This document shows, piece after piece, positions 26,434 to 33,763 of a stretch of DNA of 64,000 bases. The translations under genes and the position numbers were made by a program. Position 1 is the stretch's first letter; each line of letters opens with the position of its first letter. The DNA comes from Streptomyces musisoli (lineage in GTDB: Bacteria > Actinomycetota > Actinomycetes > Streptomycetales > Streptomycetaceae), in contig NZ_JAERRH010000001.1 of assembly GCF_016741855.1 (NCBI RefSeq), positions 434,001 to 498,000 on the forward strand. The letters are read 5' to 3'. The notes under the pieces are model-generated. The model was not told the origin of the DNA. It ran no database searches and saw only the letters and a list, made by a program, of their open reading frames with translations.

Positions 26434-27689
26434 CGAGGAGGCTCCCATCGCTGAGCGTCGTCGCGGAGATCGTCGAAGGCCGACCTCAAGGAGATCAACG
26501 CGCGCCGCACGTGCGGCAGTTCCAACGGTGCGGGGGACGTGAGGCATTCCGTGCGTTCCTCGTCCGTGCCGCCCAGCAGGGGCCCGGTGGCGAGCCGTAC
26601 GCGCAGCGCCCCGAGGTCGTCGCCGAAGCGGTGGCCGCCGGGCGCGGGCATGCCGAGCCGGGCGGTGAGGAGTTCCTCCAGTTCCTGTGCGTCGCCGACG
26701 CCCTGGGCGGCGAGCGGTTCGCGCAGCGGCCCGAGGTCGACGTACAGGTGGCGGCCGGCCTGCGGCGGCCGGGCCAGCGCACCGGCGGCGACGACCGCGG
26801 CATGCGCCGCCGCGGCCACGCGCGCGTGCAACCGGACGGTGGCCTCGCGGCGTTCGGTGACGGGCGGGGGTTCGTCCAGGGCGTAGCCGGCGGCCGCGGC
26901 GACCGGGGCGGCGATCCGTGCGCCGAGCGCGGTGAGGATGTCGAGCACGCGCGCGTGCAGGTGGCGCCCGCCGTCGGTGGCCGGGAAGCGGGCGACGGCG
27001 GCGGGCCAGCCGGGGGGCAGCAGCGCGCCGGACAGGTCGGTGACGACGGTGACCTGGTCGGGCCACATCTCGGCGGGGCTGAGCAGGACGGTCTCGTGCG
27101 GGGCGTGCACGGTGTCGCGCCAGGTCTCGTCGCTGACCAGGTGCAGGCCCTCGGCGGTGGCGGCCTCGACGGTCTCGTGCAGCAGTTCGGGCGGGGTGAC
27201 GGTGGCGGTGGGGTCGTCGGCGACGGACAGCACCAGCAGCCGTGGGTCGCCGCCCTCGGCACGGACCCGGCGGATGGTCTCGAGCAGGGCGTACGGGTCG
27301 GGGACACCGCCGCTCTCCGGCGGGGTCGGCACATGGAACACGGGCCGGCCGAGGAGCCGGGCGTACGGTGCCCACCAGGCGGCGCAGGGGCGGGGCACGA
27401 GGACGTCGGCGCCGTCCCCAGCGAGCGCGGCGGTCAGGGCGAGCAGCAGGGCGGGGGCGCCGGGGCCGGCGGCCACCTGGTCGGGGCCGCAGGGCAGTCC
27501 GCGGCGGGTCCAGTAGCCGCAGGCCGCCTCCAGGAGGGCGGGGGCGCCGCCGACGGGCAGGGCGTCGGCACGGCCCGCCGCGGCGGCGAGTACGGCGGAG
27601 AGTTCGGGGAGCACGGGCAGGCCGTCGCCGGGGAGCGGCGGGCCGTAGCGGACGGGGCCGTGGCCCTCCCCGGGGTCCGTCCGCCGCAT
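26430..27689 (-). CDS. Class I/II aminotransferase-like protein lacking the PLP lysine
   Basis: The 419-residue protein has the fold pattern of PLP-dependent aminotransferases: an LPELSAVLAAAAGRADAL start, VLVPRPCAAWWAPYARLLG, LVLSVADDPTATVTP and LHLVSDETWRDTVH (the SDE segment that binds the pyridine side). Where the Schiff-base Lys should be (normally S(F/L)SK), the sequence is TDLSGALLPPGWP, so Lys is replaced by Gly. It is probably not a working aminotransferase. It may bind PLP or a ligand non-covalently, or be regulatory. ATG 27689; coupled to the MBL hydrolase by ATGA. Confidence 0.7.
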   Translation of the reverse strand: MRRTDPGEGHGPVRYGPPLPGDGLPVLPELSAVLAAAAGRADALPVGGAPALLEAACGYWTRRGLPCGPDQVAAGPGAPALLLALTAALAGDGADVLVPRPCAAWWAPYARLLGRPVFHVPTPPESGGVPDPYALLETIRRVRAEGGDPRLLVLSVADDPTATVTPPELLHETVEAATAEGLHLVSDETWRDTVHAPHETVLLSPAEMWPDQVTVVTDLSGALLPPGWPAAVARFPATDGGRHLHARVLDILTALGARIAAPVAAAAGYALDEPPPVTERREATVRLHARVAAAAHAAVVAAGALARPPQAGRHLYVDLGPLREPLAAQGVGDAQELEELLTARLGMPAPGGHRFGDDLGALRVRLATGPLLGGTDEERTECLTSPAPLELPHVRRALISLRSAFDDLRDDAQRWEPPR

Positions 27690-27721
27690 GTCCGCCTCCG
27701 CGCAGTCCGTCGTGCCCTACC

Positions 27722-27967
27722 GGCCCGTCCGGACCACACCGTGTCCCGTCCGGGCCGTCTGCCGTCGTTCCTGGCCCGAGCCGGCCCGTCCGGACCACAC
27801 GTCGTGCCGTCCGGGCCGCTCTGTCGTTGTCGTTCGTCCGTGCAAGGCTGTCCGGACTCACGTCGTGCCGTCCGGACCGCTCTGCCGTTGTCGCTGGTCA
27901 GTGCCGGGCTGTCCGGACCTCACGCCGTGCCGCCCGGGCCGCTCTGCCGTTGTCGTTGGTCCGTGCC
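27722..27967. repeat. 61-bp tandem repeat array upstream of the aminotransferase-like gene
   Basis: Four imperfect copies start at 27722, 27783, 27846 and 27907 (lengths 61, 63, 61, 61). Each begins ggc(cc/t)gtccgga, has a central ccgtccggrccg and ends in a tgtcgttggtc-like part. They fill most of the 395 bases between the aminotransferase start and the end of the next leftward gene. The rest (27968-28083) holds nothing recognisable. Confidence 0.85.
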
Positions 27968-28083
27968 GTCCGGTGTCGTGTGCCGGATGTGCGTCGGTCG
28001 GTGCCCGTGTGGTCTCCTGTGGTGCCCTCCGGGAGGGTGTACCCGCCGGACGACGCTCCATGGCGGTTCCGGATCGGCCCGGG

Positions 28084-29319
28084 TCACATCCCGGTGGACC
28101 GGCCTCCCGTGGCGCGCAGGCGGCCGTACACCCGGTAGCCGGCGCCCGCGCAGGCGGCGGCGATCAGGGCACCGCCGACGGCGAGAGCCGGGACGGAGTC
28201 GCCGAAGGCTCCTCCCCGTCCCGCGTCCACTCCGTGCTGGACGGCAGCGTGGCCGTCCGCACAGGACGCGCCGTGGGACTCCGCGCACCCGTGGTCGTCG
28301 TACCCGCCGGCGTCCCGACCGCCGCCGTCCTGGCGGGAGCCGTCGCGACCGGAACCGTCCTGACCGGCACCGTCGTGCGCGGCGCTGTCCTGGCCGAAGC
28401 CGTCGCGGCCGGAACCGTCCTGACCACCGCCGTCGCGCCCGGAAGCATCCTGGCCGACGTTGTCGCGCCCCGCGCTGTCCCGGCCGCCTGCATCCAGGCG
28501 GGCAGCGTCGTCACCGGAACCGTCCTGACCGGCACCGTCCCTCCCGCCCGCGTCCTGCCCGCCGCCTACCTGACCACCACCTTCCTGAACGGTCCCGTCG
28601 CGCCCGGAGTTGTCCTGACCGGCGACGTCACGCCCGGCACCGTCCTGACCGGCGACATCGCGCCCGGCACCGTCCTGACCGGCGAGGTCCCGCCCGGCAC
28701 CGTCCTGACCGGGGACATCGCTCCCTGCGCTGTCCTGACCGAAGGCATCGCTCCCCGCGCTGTCGCGGCCCGCGGTGTCCGGCCCGCTCTCCGCGCAGGG
28801 CTCGCCGTCCCGGCACCGGCTGCCCTCCGCGCACAGGGTGCCGTCCGCACAGGGCGCCGCCTGCGTGCCGGCCTCGTCGCACTGCGTGAGCAAGGGGTCC
28901 GTCTCCGCCCGGCCGCCGACGGTTATCCCGGCGGCGCTCCCCCTGAGAGCGGCCCCGGCCGCACTGCCGGCCCCGGCCCGGTTCGGGTGCCCGGTGCCGT
29001 CGGAGAAGGCCGTGGAGCCGACGCCCGGGGGACCCGGCACCGCTCCGGCGAGGGGGGCGCAGGAACCGGAGGCCGTTCCAGGGCCGGCCTCTTCGAGGAG
29101 GCGGGCGGCCACGGCGAGGCCGGTGGAGGCGGCGAGGCCCGTGGGTACGGCATGGTCGGTGGAGGCGGCGAGGCCGGTCGGGGCGGCGAGGCCCGTAGGG
29201 GCGGCAAGGCCGGTGGCGGCGGCGGGGCCGGTGGGGGCGGCGGACGCGGCGGGCCCGGTGAGGGCGAGCGCGGCACCGGCGGCGAAGACGGCGGACAGGG
29301 CGCGGGCGGTGCGGCGCAT
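28084..29319 (-). CDS. Secreted or surface protein with Asp/Gly pentapeptide repeats
   Basis: The 411-residue protein has a signal peptide (about 1-28), an Ala/Thr/Gly repeat (APTGLAA units, about 29-68), a Cys-containing middle (about 145-180, with TLCAEGSRCRDGEPCAE), then about 150 residues of a five-residue G-x-D-x-A repeat (GRDSAGSDAFGQDSAGSD and similar). It closes with a small CAESHGASC part, one hydrophobic segment (VPALAVGGALIAAACAGAGY) and a short basic tail. The design is of a wall-exposed, strongly acidic, extended polypeptide anchored by its C-terminus. Calcium binding is possible because Asp recurs every five residues, but RTX nonapeptides are not present. ATG 29319 has GAGGAG upstream. 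Unknown family. Confidence 0.6.
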   Translation of the reverse strand: MRRTARALSAVFAAGAALALTGPAASAAPTGPAAATGLAAPTGLAAPTGLAASTDHAVPTGLAASTGLAVAARLLEEAGPGTASGSCAPLAGAVPGPPGVGSTAFSDGTGHPNRAGAGSAAGAALRGSAAGITVGGRAETDPLLTQCDEAGTQAAPCADGTLCAEGSRCRDGEPCAESGPDTAGRDSAGSDAFGQDSAGSDVPGQDGAGRDLAGQDGAGRDVAGQDGAGRDVAGQDNSGRDGTVQEGGGQVGGGQDAGGRDGAGQDGSGDDAARLDAGGRDSAGRDNVGQDASGRDGGGQDGSGRDGFGQDSAAHDGAGQDGSGRDGSRQDGGGRDAGGYDDHGCAESHGASCADGHAAVQHGVDAGRGGAFGDSVPALAVGGALIAAACAGAGYRVYGRLRATGGRSTGM

Positions 29320-29632
29320 GGGTGCGGCTCCTCGTCGGGCTGCGGCGGGACGGTCGGACGGCCGTACACCGGCGCACCGGTACGACGGCGACGCCGTGCG
29401 GTACCCGGGTACGGGGCACGGGTCGTGCCCTCGCTGTCATGACAGCCCGCCCGTGGCCGTACCGCGCGCGGCCGGAGCCCATTCGCGGGACCCGCGGGGC
29501 CGCCCGGGTGACGACGGGCACCCGGGAGGACGGCTGGGCCGGCAGGGTGACAGCGAAGGGGCCGGCGGCGGAGCGAAGCGCCCCGGGTGACGGCGAGGGG
29601 TCCGGCTGACGACGGAACGCATGGGCGATGAC

Positions 29633-29739
29633 GGGCGCCCGGGTCACCACGGGCGTGCGGGTCAGCGCGGGCGTGCGGGCCACCCCGGGCACCCGGGTCA
29701 CCATAGGCGCCCGGGCGCCGTGGGCGTGCGGGTGGCCGT
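29633..29739. repeat. 18-bp tandem repeats
   Basis: Six imperfect 18-base copies start at 29633 (gggcgcccgggtcaccac) and repeat at 29651, 29669, 29687, 29705 and 29723. They are followed at 29740-29775 by two copies of a gtggggcggtggg unit. The array is part of the 577-base region between the surface-protein start and the ThDP enzyme start; that region also holds, at about 29447-29600, weaker gggtgacg repeats. Confidence 0.75.
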
Positions 29740-29896
29740 GGGGCGGTGGGGTGGCCGTGGGGCGGTGGGGTGGTGTGTACGAGGGGGCGTTGGCCGGGTG
29801 CCGTGCCCGGGCCGGAGGTTTTCCGTCCCCCTCGCAGGTGACTCGGTATGCGCTGACCGGATCGTCCGCTTCGCACTGCACCGGGGAGGTCTCTCC

Positions 29897-31693
29897 ATGA
29901 GCACCAAGGTCTCGGACCACATCCTTGAGCGCCTGCGCGCTTGGGGCGTGGAACAGGTTTTCGGCTATCCGGGCGACGGCATCAACGGGCTGCTCGCCGC
30001 CTGGGGCCGCGCCGAGGACCAGCCGCGGTTCATCCAGTCCCGGCACGAGGAGATGTCCGCGTTCGAGGCGGTCGGATACGCGAAGTTCAGCGGCCGTATC
30101 GGGGTGTGCGCGGCGACGTCCGGACCCGGCGCCATCCATCTGCTGAACGGCCTGTACGACGCCAAGCTGGACCATGTGCCGGTGCTGGCGATCGTCGGCC
30201 AGACCAACCGGACCGCGATGGGCGGCTCCTACCAGCAGGAGGTGGACCTGCACACGCTGTACAAGGACGTCGCCTCGGAGTTCGTGGAGACGGTGACGGT
30301 CCCCGAGCAGCTGCCGAACGTCCTGGACCGGGCGATCCGGACGGCGTACGCCCGGCGCTGCCCGACCGCGCTGATCATCCCGGGTGACGTGCAGGAGCTG
30401 GACTACTCGCCGCCGACGCACGAGTTCAAGATGGTGCCGTCCAGCCTGGGGATGAGCGACTACACCGCGACACCGACGGACGAGGCGCTGCGCCGGGCCG
30501 CGGACGTGCTGAACGCGGGCGACAAGGTGGCCATCCTGGTCGGGCAGGGCGCCGCGGGCGCGGTCGTGGAGGTACGGGAGATCGCCGAGCTGCTCGGCGC
30601 GGGAGTGGCGAAGGCGCTGCTCGGCAAGGACGTGCTGAGCGACGATCTGCCCTATGTGACCGGGCCGATCGGGCTGCTGGGCAGCCGCCCGTCGTACGAG
30701 CTGATGCGGGACTGCGACACCCTGCTGACGATCGGTTCGTCGTTCCCCTACACGCAGTTCATGCCGGACTTCGGCAAGGCGCGCGGGGTGCAGATCGACA
30801 TCGACGCGCACATGATCGGCATGCGGTACCCGTACGAGGTCAACCTGGTCGGTGACGCGCAGGCGACGCTGCGCCGGCTGATCCCGCTGCTGGACGGTGA
30901 CCGGGGCGGCCGCGAGTGGTACGACACGGTGTGCGCCAACGTGCGGCGCTGGCACGAGACGATGGAGCGGCGGGCCGGTCTGAAGGCCGAGCCGATCAAC
31001 CCCGAGTACGTGGCCCGGGCGCTGGACCCGCTGCTGCCGGACGACGCGATCCTGACCTCGGACTCCGGTTCGGTCGCCAACTGGTACGCGCGGCACATCA
31101 GGATGCGGCCGGGCATGCGCGGTTCGCTGTCCGGGACGCTGGCGACGATGGGCCCCGGTGTGCCGTACGCGATCGGTGCGAAGTTCGCGCACCCGGACCG
31201 GCCGGTGTTCGCGCTCGTCGGGGACGGGGCGATGCAGATGAACGGCCTGGCGGAGATGATCACGGCGGCGAAGTACCGCGACCGCTGGTCGGATCCGCGG
31301 CTGGTGGTGGCCGTGTGGAACAACCAGGACCTGAACCAGGTGACATGGGAGATGCGGGCGATGGAGGGCGCTCCGTCGTTCCTGCCGTCGCAGTCGATCC
31401 CGGACGTGCAGTACGCGGCGTTCGCCCGCTCGCTCGGGCTGACCGGCATCCGGGTGGAGAAGCCGGAGGACGTGGAGGCGGGCTGGCGGGCCGCCCTGGA
31501 GGCGGACGGGCCTGCGGTCGTCGAGTTCCTCACCGACCCGGCCGTACCGCCGATCCCGCCGCACGCCTCCTGGGAGCAGATGGAGGCGACGGCCGCGTCG
31601 ATCCTCAAGGGCGACGCCGACCGCGGCTCGATGATCAAACAGGGGCTGAAGGCGAAGGTGCAGGAGTTCCTGCCGGGCCGGCAGAAGCAGTAG
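29897..31693 (+). CDS. Thiamine-diphosphate-dependent enzyme (pyruvate oxidase/dehydrogenase PoxB-like)
   Basis: The 598-residue protein is of the acetolactate synthase/pyruvate oxidase superfamily. The cofactor-activating Glu lies in RHEEMSAFEA (about 50), the central FAD/ADP-like domain spans about 190-340, and the ThDP-binding motif is GDGAMQMNGL to NNQDLN (about 438-473). PoxB-like enzymes convert pyruvate to acetate and CO2 and are typical of stationary-phase metabolism. The C-terminus (about 570-598) is Lys-rich and could bind membrane, as the peripheral PoxB does. ATG 29897 has GGGGAGG upstream. Acetolactate synthase is less likely as no small subunit follows. Confidence 0.78.
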   Translation: MSTKVSDHILERLRAWGVEQVFGYPGDGINGLLAAWGRAEDQPRFIQSRHEEMSAFEAVGYAKFSGRIGVCAATSGPGAIHLLNGLYDAKLDHVPVLAIVGQTNRTAMGGSYQQEVDLHTLYKDVASEFVETVTVPEQLPNVLDRAIRTAYARRCPTALIIPGDVQELDYSPPTHEFKMVPSSLGMSDYTATPTDEALRRAADVLNAGDKVAILVGQGAAGAVVEVREIAELLGAGVAKALLGKDVLSDDLPYVTGPIGLLGSRPSYELMRDCDTLLTIGSSFPYTQFMPDFGKARGVQIDIDAHMIGMRYPYEVNLVGDAQATLRRLIPLLDGDRGGREWYDTVCANVRRWHETMERRAGLKAEPINPEYVARALDPLLPDDAILTSDSGSVANWYARHIRMRPGMRGSLSGTLATMGPGVPYAIGAKFAHPDRPVFALVGDGAMQMNGLAEMITAAKYRDRWSDPRLVVAVWNNQDLNQVTWEMRAMEGAPSFLPSQSIPDVQYAAFARSLGLTGIRVEKPEDVEAGWRAALEADGPAVVEFLTDPAVPPIPPHASWEQMEATAASILKGDADRGSMIKQGLKAKVQEFLPGRQKQ

Positions 31694-31766
31694 CCGTGCG
31701 CGGACCCGGTGTCGGGCTGGCGGCACCGGGTACGCGGTGCGGATCTTCGACCCTCTGGAGGGAGAC

Positions 31767-32138
31767 ATGCAGCGAGGCAGTGACCGGCTGAGCGTCCATC
31801 GGGACGACGAGATGAAGCACGAACTGAAGGGCCTGCTGCGGTCCGGGCATCCGACACGTACCGAGGAATGGCACGACCCGGAGCCGGCCGCGGACGACGA
31901 CCCGGAGGTCTGGGGCGGACCGGTCGGTGGCCTGGGATCACCGGCGATGCTGGAACGGACCCGCACGGAGCTGGCCCGGCACCTGAGCCGCCACGCCTTC
32001 CCCGCCAAGCCGGGCGAACTGGCCCGGGCGCTGCGCCGGAGCAACGCGCCCGGCGGGCTGATCGACGCGGTGGCCGGGCTCCGGCACGGGAACCGGTACG
32101 AGAACGTGCAGCAGCTGGCGGAGGAACTGGCGGGCTGA
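31767..32138 (+). CDS. DUF2795 domain protein
   Basis: The 123-residue protein ends in a DUF2795 domain (about 70-123: LARHLSRHAFPAKPGELARALRRSNAP...YENVQQLAEEL), a small helical domain that is common beside stress genes in actinobacteria. The N-terminal half is acidic and unstructured. ATG 31767 follows a GGAGGGAGA site. It sits between the PoxB-like gene and the DJ-1/PfpI gene on the same strand, so the three may be one stress-response transcript. Biochemical role unknown. Confidence 0.8.
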   Translation: MQRGSDRLSVHRDDEMKHELKGLLRSGHPTRTEEWHDPEPAADDDPEVWGGPVGGLGSPAMLERTRTELARHLSRHAFPAKPGELARALRRSNAPGGLIDAVAGLRHGNRYENVQQLAEELAG

Positions 32139-32232
32139 GCCGCTCGCGGCGCCGGCGGACGGCGCGGACGAGGCAGCGGCACGCCCGGACGCGCGGAGCG
32201 GCGCCGAGCGAAGTGAAAGGAAGCTGAGAATC

Positions 32233-32775
32233 ATGCGTATCGCGTTTCTGGTGGCACCCGAGGGAGTCGAGCAGGTCGAGCTGACCGAGCCCTGGAAGGC
32301 GGCCTCGGACGCCGGGCACGAACCGGTCCTGGTGTCGACCGAGTCCGGGAAGATCCAGGCGTTCAACCACCTGGACAAGGCGGACACCTTCCCCGTGGAC
32401 GAGGTGGTCGGTGAGGCGTCGGCCGGATCGTTCGGCGGCCTGGTGCTGCCGGGCGGGGTCGCCAACCCGGACTTCCTGCGCATGGACGAGAAGGCCGTCG
32501 GGTTCGTGAAGGACTTCTTCGAGCAGGGCCGACCTGTCGCCGCGATCTGCCATGCGCCGTGGACGCTGGTGGAGGCGGACGTCGTACGCGGCCGGGTGCT
32601 CACCTCCTGGCCGAGCCTCCGGACGGACATCCGCAACGCCGGCGGCACCTGGGTGGACGAGCAGGTGAAGATCTGCGACCACGGCTCCAACCAGCTGGTG
32701 ACCAGCCGAAAGCCGGACGATCTCGAGGCGTTCTGCGACGCGTTCCTGCACGTGTTCGCCGGGGAGACCGGCTGA
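32233..32775 (+). CDS. DJ-1/PfpI-family protein (protein deglycase/chaperone type)
   Basis: The 180-residue protein has the nucleophile elbow AAICHAPWTL with Cys106, the Glu of PEGVEQVELTEPW and an LPGGVANPDFLR segment. This is the YhbO/PfpI group of general stress proteins that repair glycated or damaged proteins. Length is usual. The ATG at 32233 has an AAAGGAAG site. It may be read through from DUF2795 (94-base gap) or use its own promoter. A strong hairpin follows 110 bases later. Confidence 0.92.
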   Translation: MRIAFLVAPEGVEQVELTEPWKAASDAGHEPVLVSTESGKIQAFNHLDKADTFPVDEVVGEASAGSFGGLVLPGGVANPDFLRMDEKAVGFVKDFFEQGRPVAAICHAPWTLVEADVVRGRVLTSWPSLRTDIRNAGGTWVDEQVKICDHGSNQLVTSRKPDDLEAFCDAFLHVFAGETG

Positions 32776-32785
32776 CCGGGCCCCC

Positions 32786-32873
32786 GGGGCTTGACCGGTC
32801 GGGCCCCGGGGCGTAGCCGACCAGACCCCGGGGCGTGACCCATCGGGCGCCGGGGCGTAGCCGACCGGACCCC
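32786..32873. repeat. Four 22-bp tandem repeats after the DJ-1 gene
   Basis: Copies start at 32786, 32808, 32830 and 32852. Each begins ggggc and ends with cc(cc), with a tgacc/agccgacc middle. The array directly precedes the terminator hairpin at 32886. Confidence 0.85.
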
Positions 32874-32885
32874 CGGGATGCGTAG

Positions 32886-32912
32886 AGGGCCGGCCCTTCC
32901 CGGGCCGGCCCT
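32886..32912 (+). terminator. Hairpin after the DJ-1 gene
   Basis: A perfect 11-bp inverted repeat (agggccggccc / gggccggccct) with a ttccc loop, 110 bases after the stop. Fits a rightward transcript ending here. Confidence 0.75.
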
Positions 32913-32976
32913 TCCGCGTGCCCTGCCGGCCTTCCGCGCTATGCCGGCCCTCGTGCCCTGTCGGCCGAGTTCCGGA

Positions 32977-33090
32977 CGCGCCTCGTGACCTGCCGGGCCG
33001 CTGACGCGTCTCGTGACCTCGCGGCCGGGCTCCCGGACGGGCCTCGTGACCTTCCGACCGGCCTCGTGACCTTGCGGCCGGGTTGCGGGC
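32977..33090. repeat. Imperfect CTCGTGACCT repeats
   Basis: At least four copies of a (c/t)ctcgtgacct core follow one another with variable spacing between 32977 and 33090. Their flanks are gcgg/ccgg rich. They sit between the hairpin at 32886 and the DUF6158 gene; nothing else is recognisable in 32913-33175. Confidence 0.7.
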
Positions 33091-33175
33091 CGGGGCTTGT
33101 GGGCCGGCCGCCGGGATGCGGACGGGGCGCGTGCGCTGCCCGACAGCCTGGCGGACGTCTCTCGCGCGCTGCCGG

Positions 33176-33463
33176 TCAGGTCGCGGGCGTGCGCGGGGTC
33201 GCCGCCTCGCCGCAGCGGCGCTCGCGGGCGCCCTCGCGGGTGCGGGCCGCGCTCACCAGGCGGCGGGGGTTGCGGCGCAGATACTCGCCCTCCAGCTGCG
33301 CCATCCGCTCGTTGTGGGCCCGCAGTGCGTCGTTCGAGCCGTACAGGAGTGTGTCGTGGCGCGTGCGGTGGATCGTCTCCAGCTCCTTCATGAGCTGCTG
33401 GTCGTCCAGCCGGCTGGGGTCGACTCCGGTCATGGTGGTGCCCCGCTCATCGTGTTCGTTCAT
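33176..33463 (-). CDS. DUF6158 family protein
   Basis: The 95-residue protein matches a small conserved actinobacterial family: GVDPSRLDDQQLMKELETIHRTRHDTLLYGS, then AHNERMAQLEGEYLRRNP and SAARTREGAR. It is highly charged and helical. Role unknown; it often sits near stress genes. The start is either ATG 33463 or ATG 33433 (TGVDPSR); the latter has a GGGG stretch 8 bases upstream. Leftward and divergent from the baeRF remnant. Confidence 0.72.
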   Translation of the reverse strand: MNEHDERGTTMTGVDPSRLDDQQLMKELETIHRTRHDTLLYGSNDALRAHNERMAQLEGEYLRRNPRRLVSAARTREGARERRCGEAATPRTPAT

Positions 33464-33476
33464 GGGCTACGGGTAC
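33452..33476 (+). promoter_or_regulatory. SigB-like promoter (GTGT-N15-GGGTAC)
   Basis: The sequence gtgt, 15 bases, then gggtac fits the Streptomyces SigB-type consensus GNNT-N14-16-GGGTA(C/T). It is 42 bases upstream of the baeRF remnant start, so it may be the promoter of that gene before it decayed. GGGTAC is palindromic, so use on the other strand cannot be excluded. Confidence 0.45.
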
Positions 33477-33517
33477 CCGCCCGGCATGCACAGCCCCCGA
33501 GGAACCGGGAGGAATCC

Positions 33518-33634
33518 ATGGATCTCGCGTTCCTCAGTCCACTGTACGAACATCCGGGGTACCGGGCCTCCGCATACGTCGGCCGGTCGCGGCACGACGA
33601 GGACGTGGCCCGCCGGCGTCGTCCGACCGCGTAG
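33518..33634 (+). pseudogene. baeRF (release-factor-like, Rv2629-type) N-terminal remnant
   Basis: ATG 33518 has a GGGAGGAA site. The 38-codon frame begins MDLAFLSPLYEHPGYRASAYV, which matches the first residues of bacterial release-factor-1-like (baeRF) proteins, normally about 370 residues. It breaks down within 40 codons (HDEDVARRRRPTA then stop). No later part of the family can be found in 33635-33763, so the rest was deleted. Confidence 0.65.
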
Positions 33635-33763
33635 GCGGTCTCCCGGCCGCTGCCGGAGCGGGACGCCGAAGAGGCCGCCCGGCGGATCCCGGCCGGTGCC
33701 GGGCCGGACCGCCCGGAGACCCGACGAGGAGCGGCGGGCGCTGCCGCGCCCGTTCTACCGCGC

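Noticed and set aside
28628..32182. An 1184-codon leftward open frame across the surface-protein gene, intergenic repeats, the PoxB-like gene and DUF2795
   Set aside because: It crosses several independent genes on the other strand and low-complexity repeats; a typical high-GC artefact.
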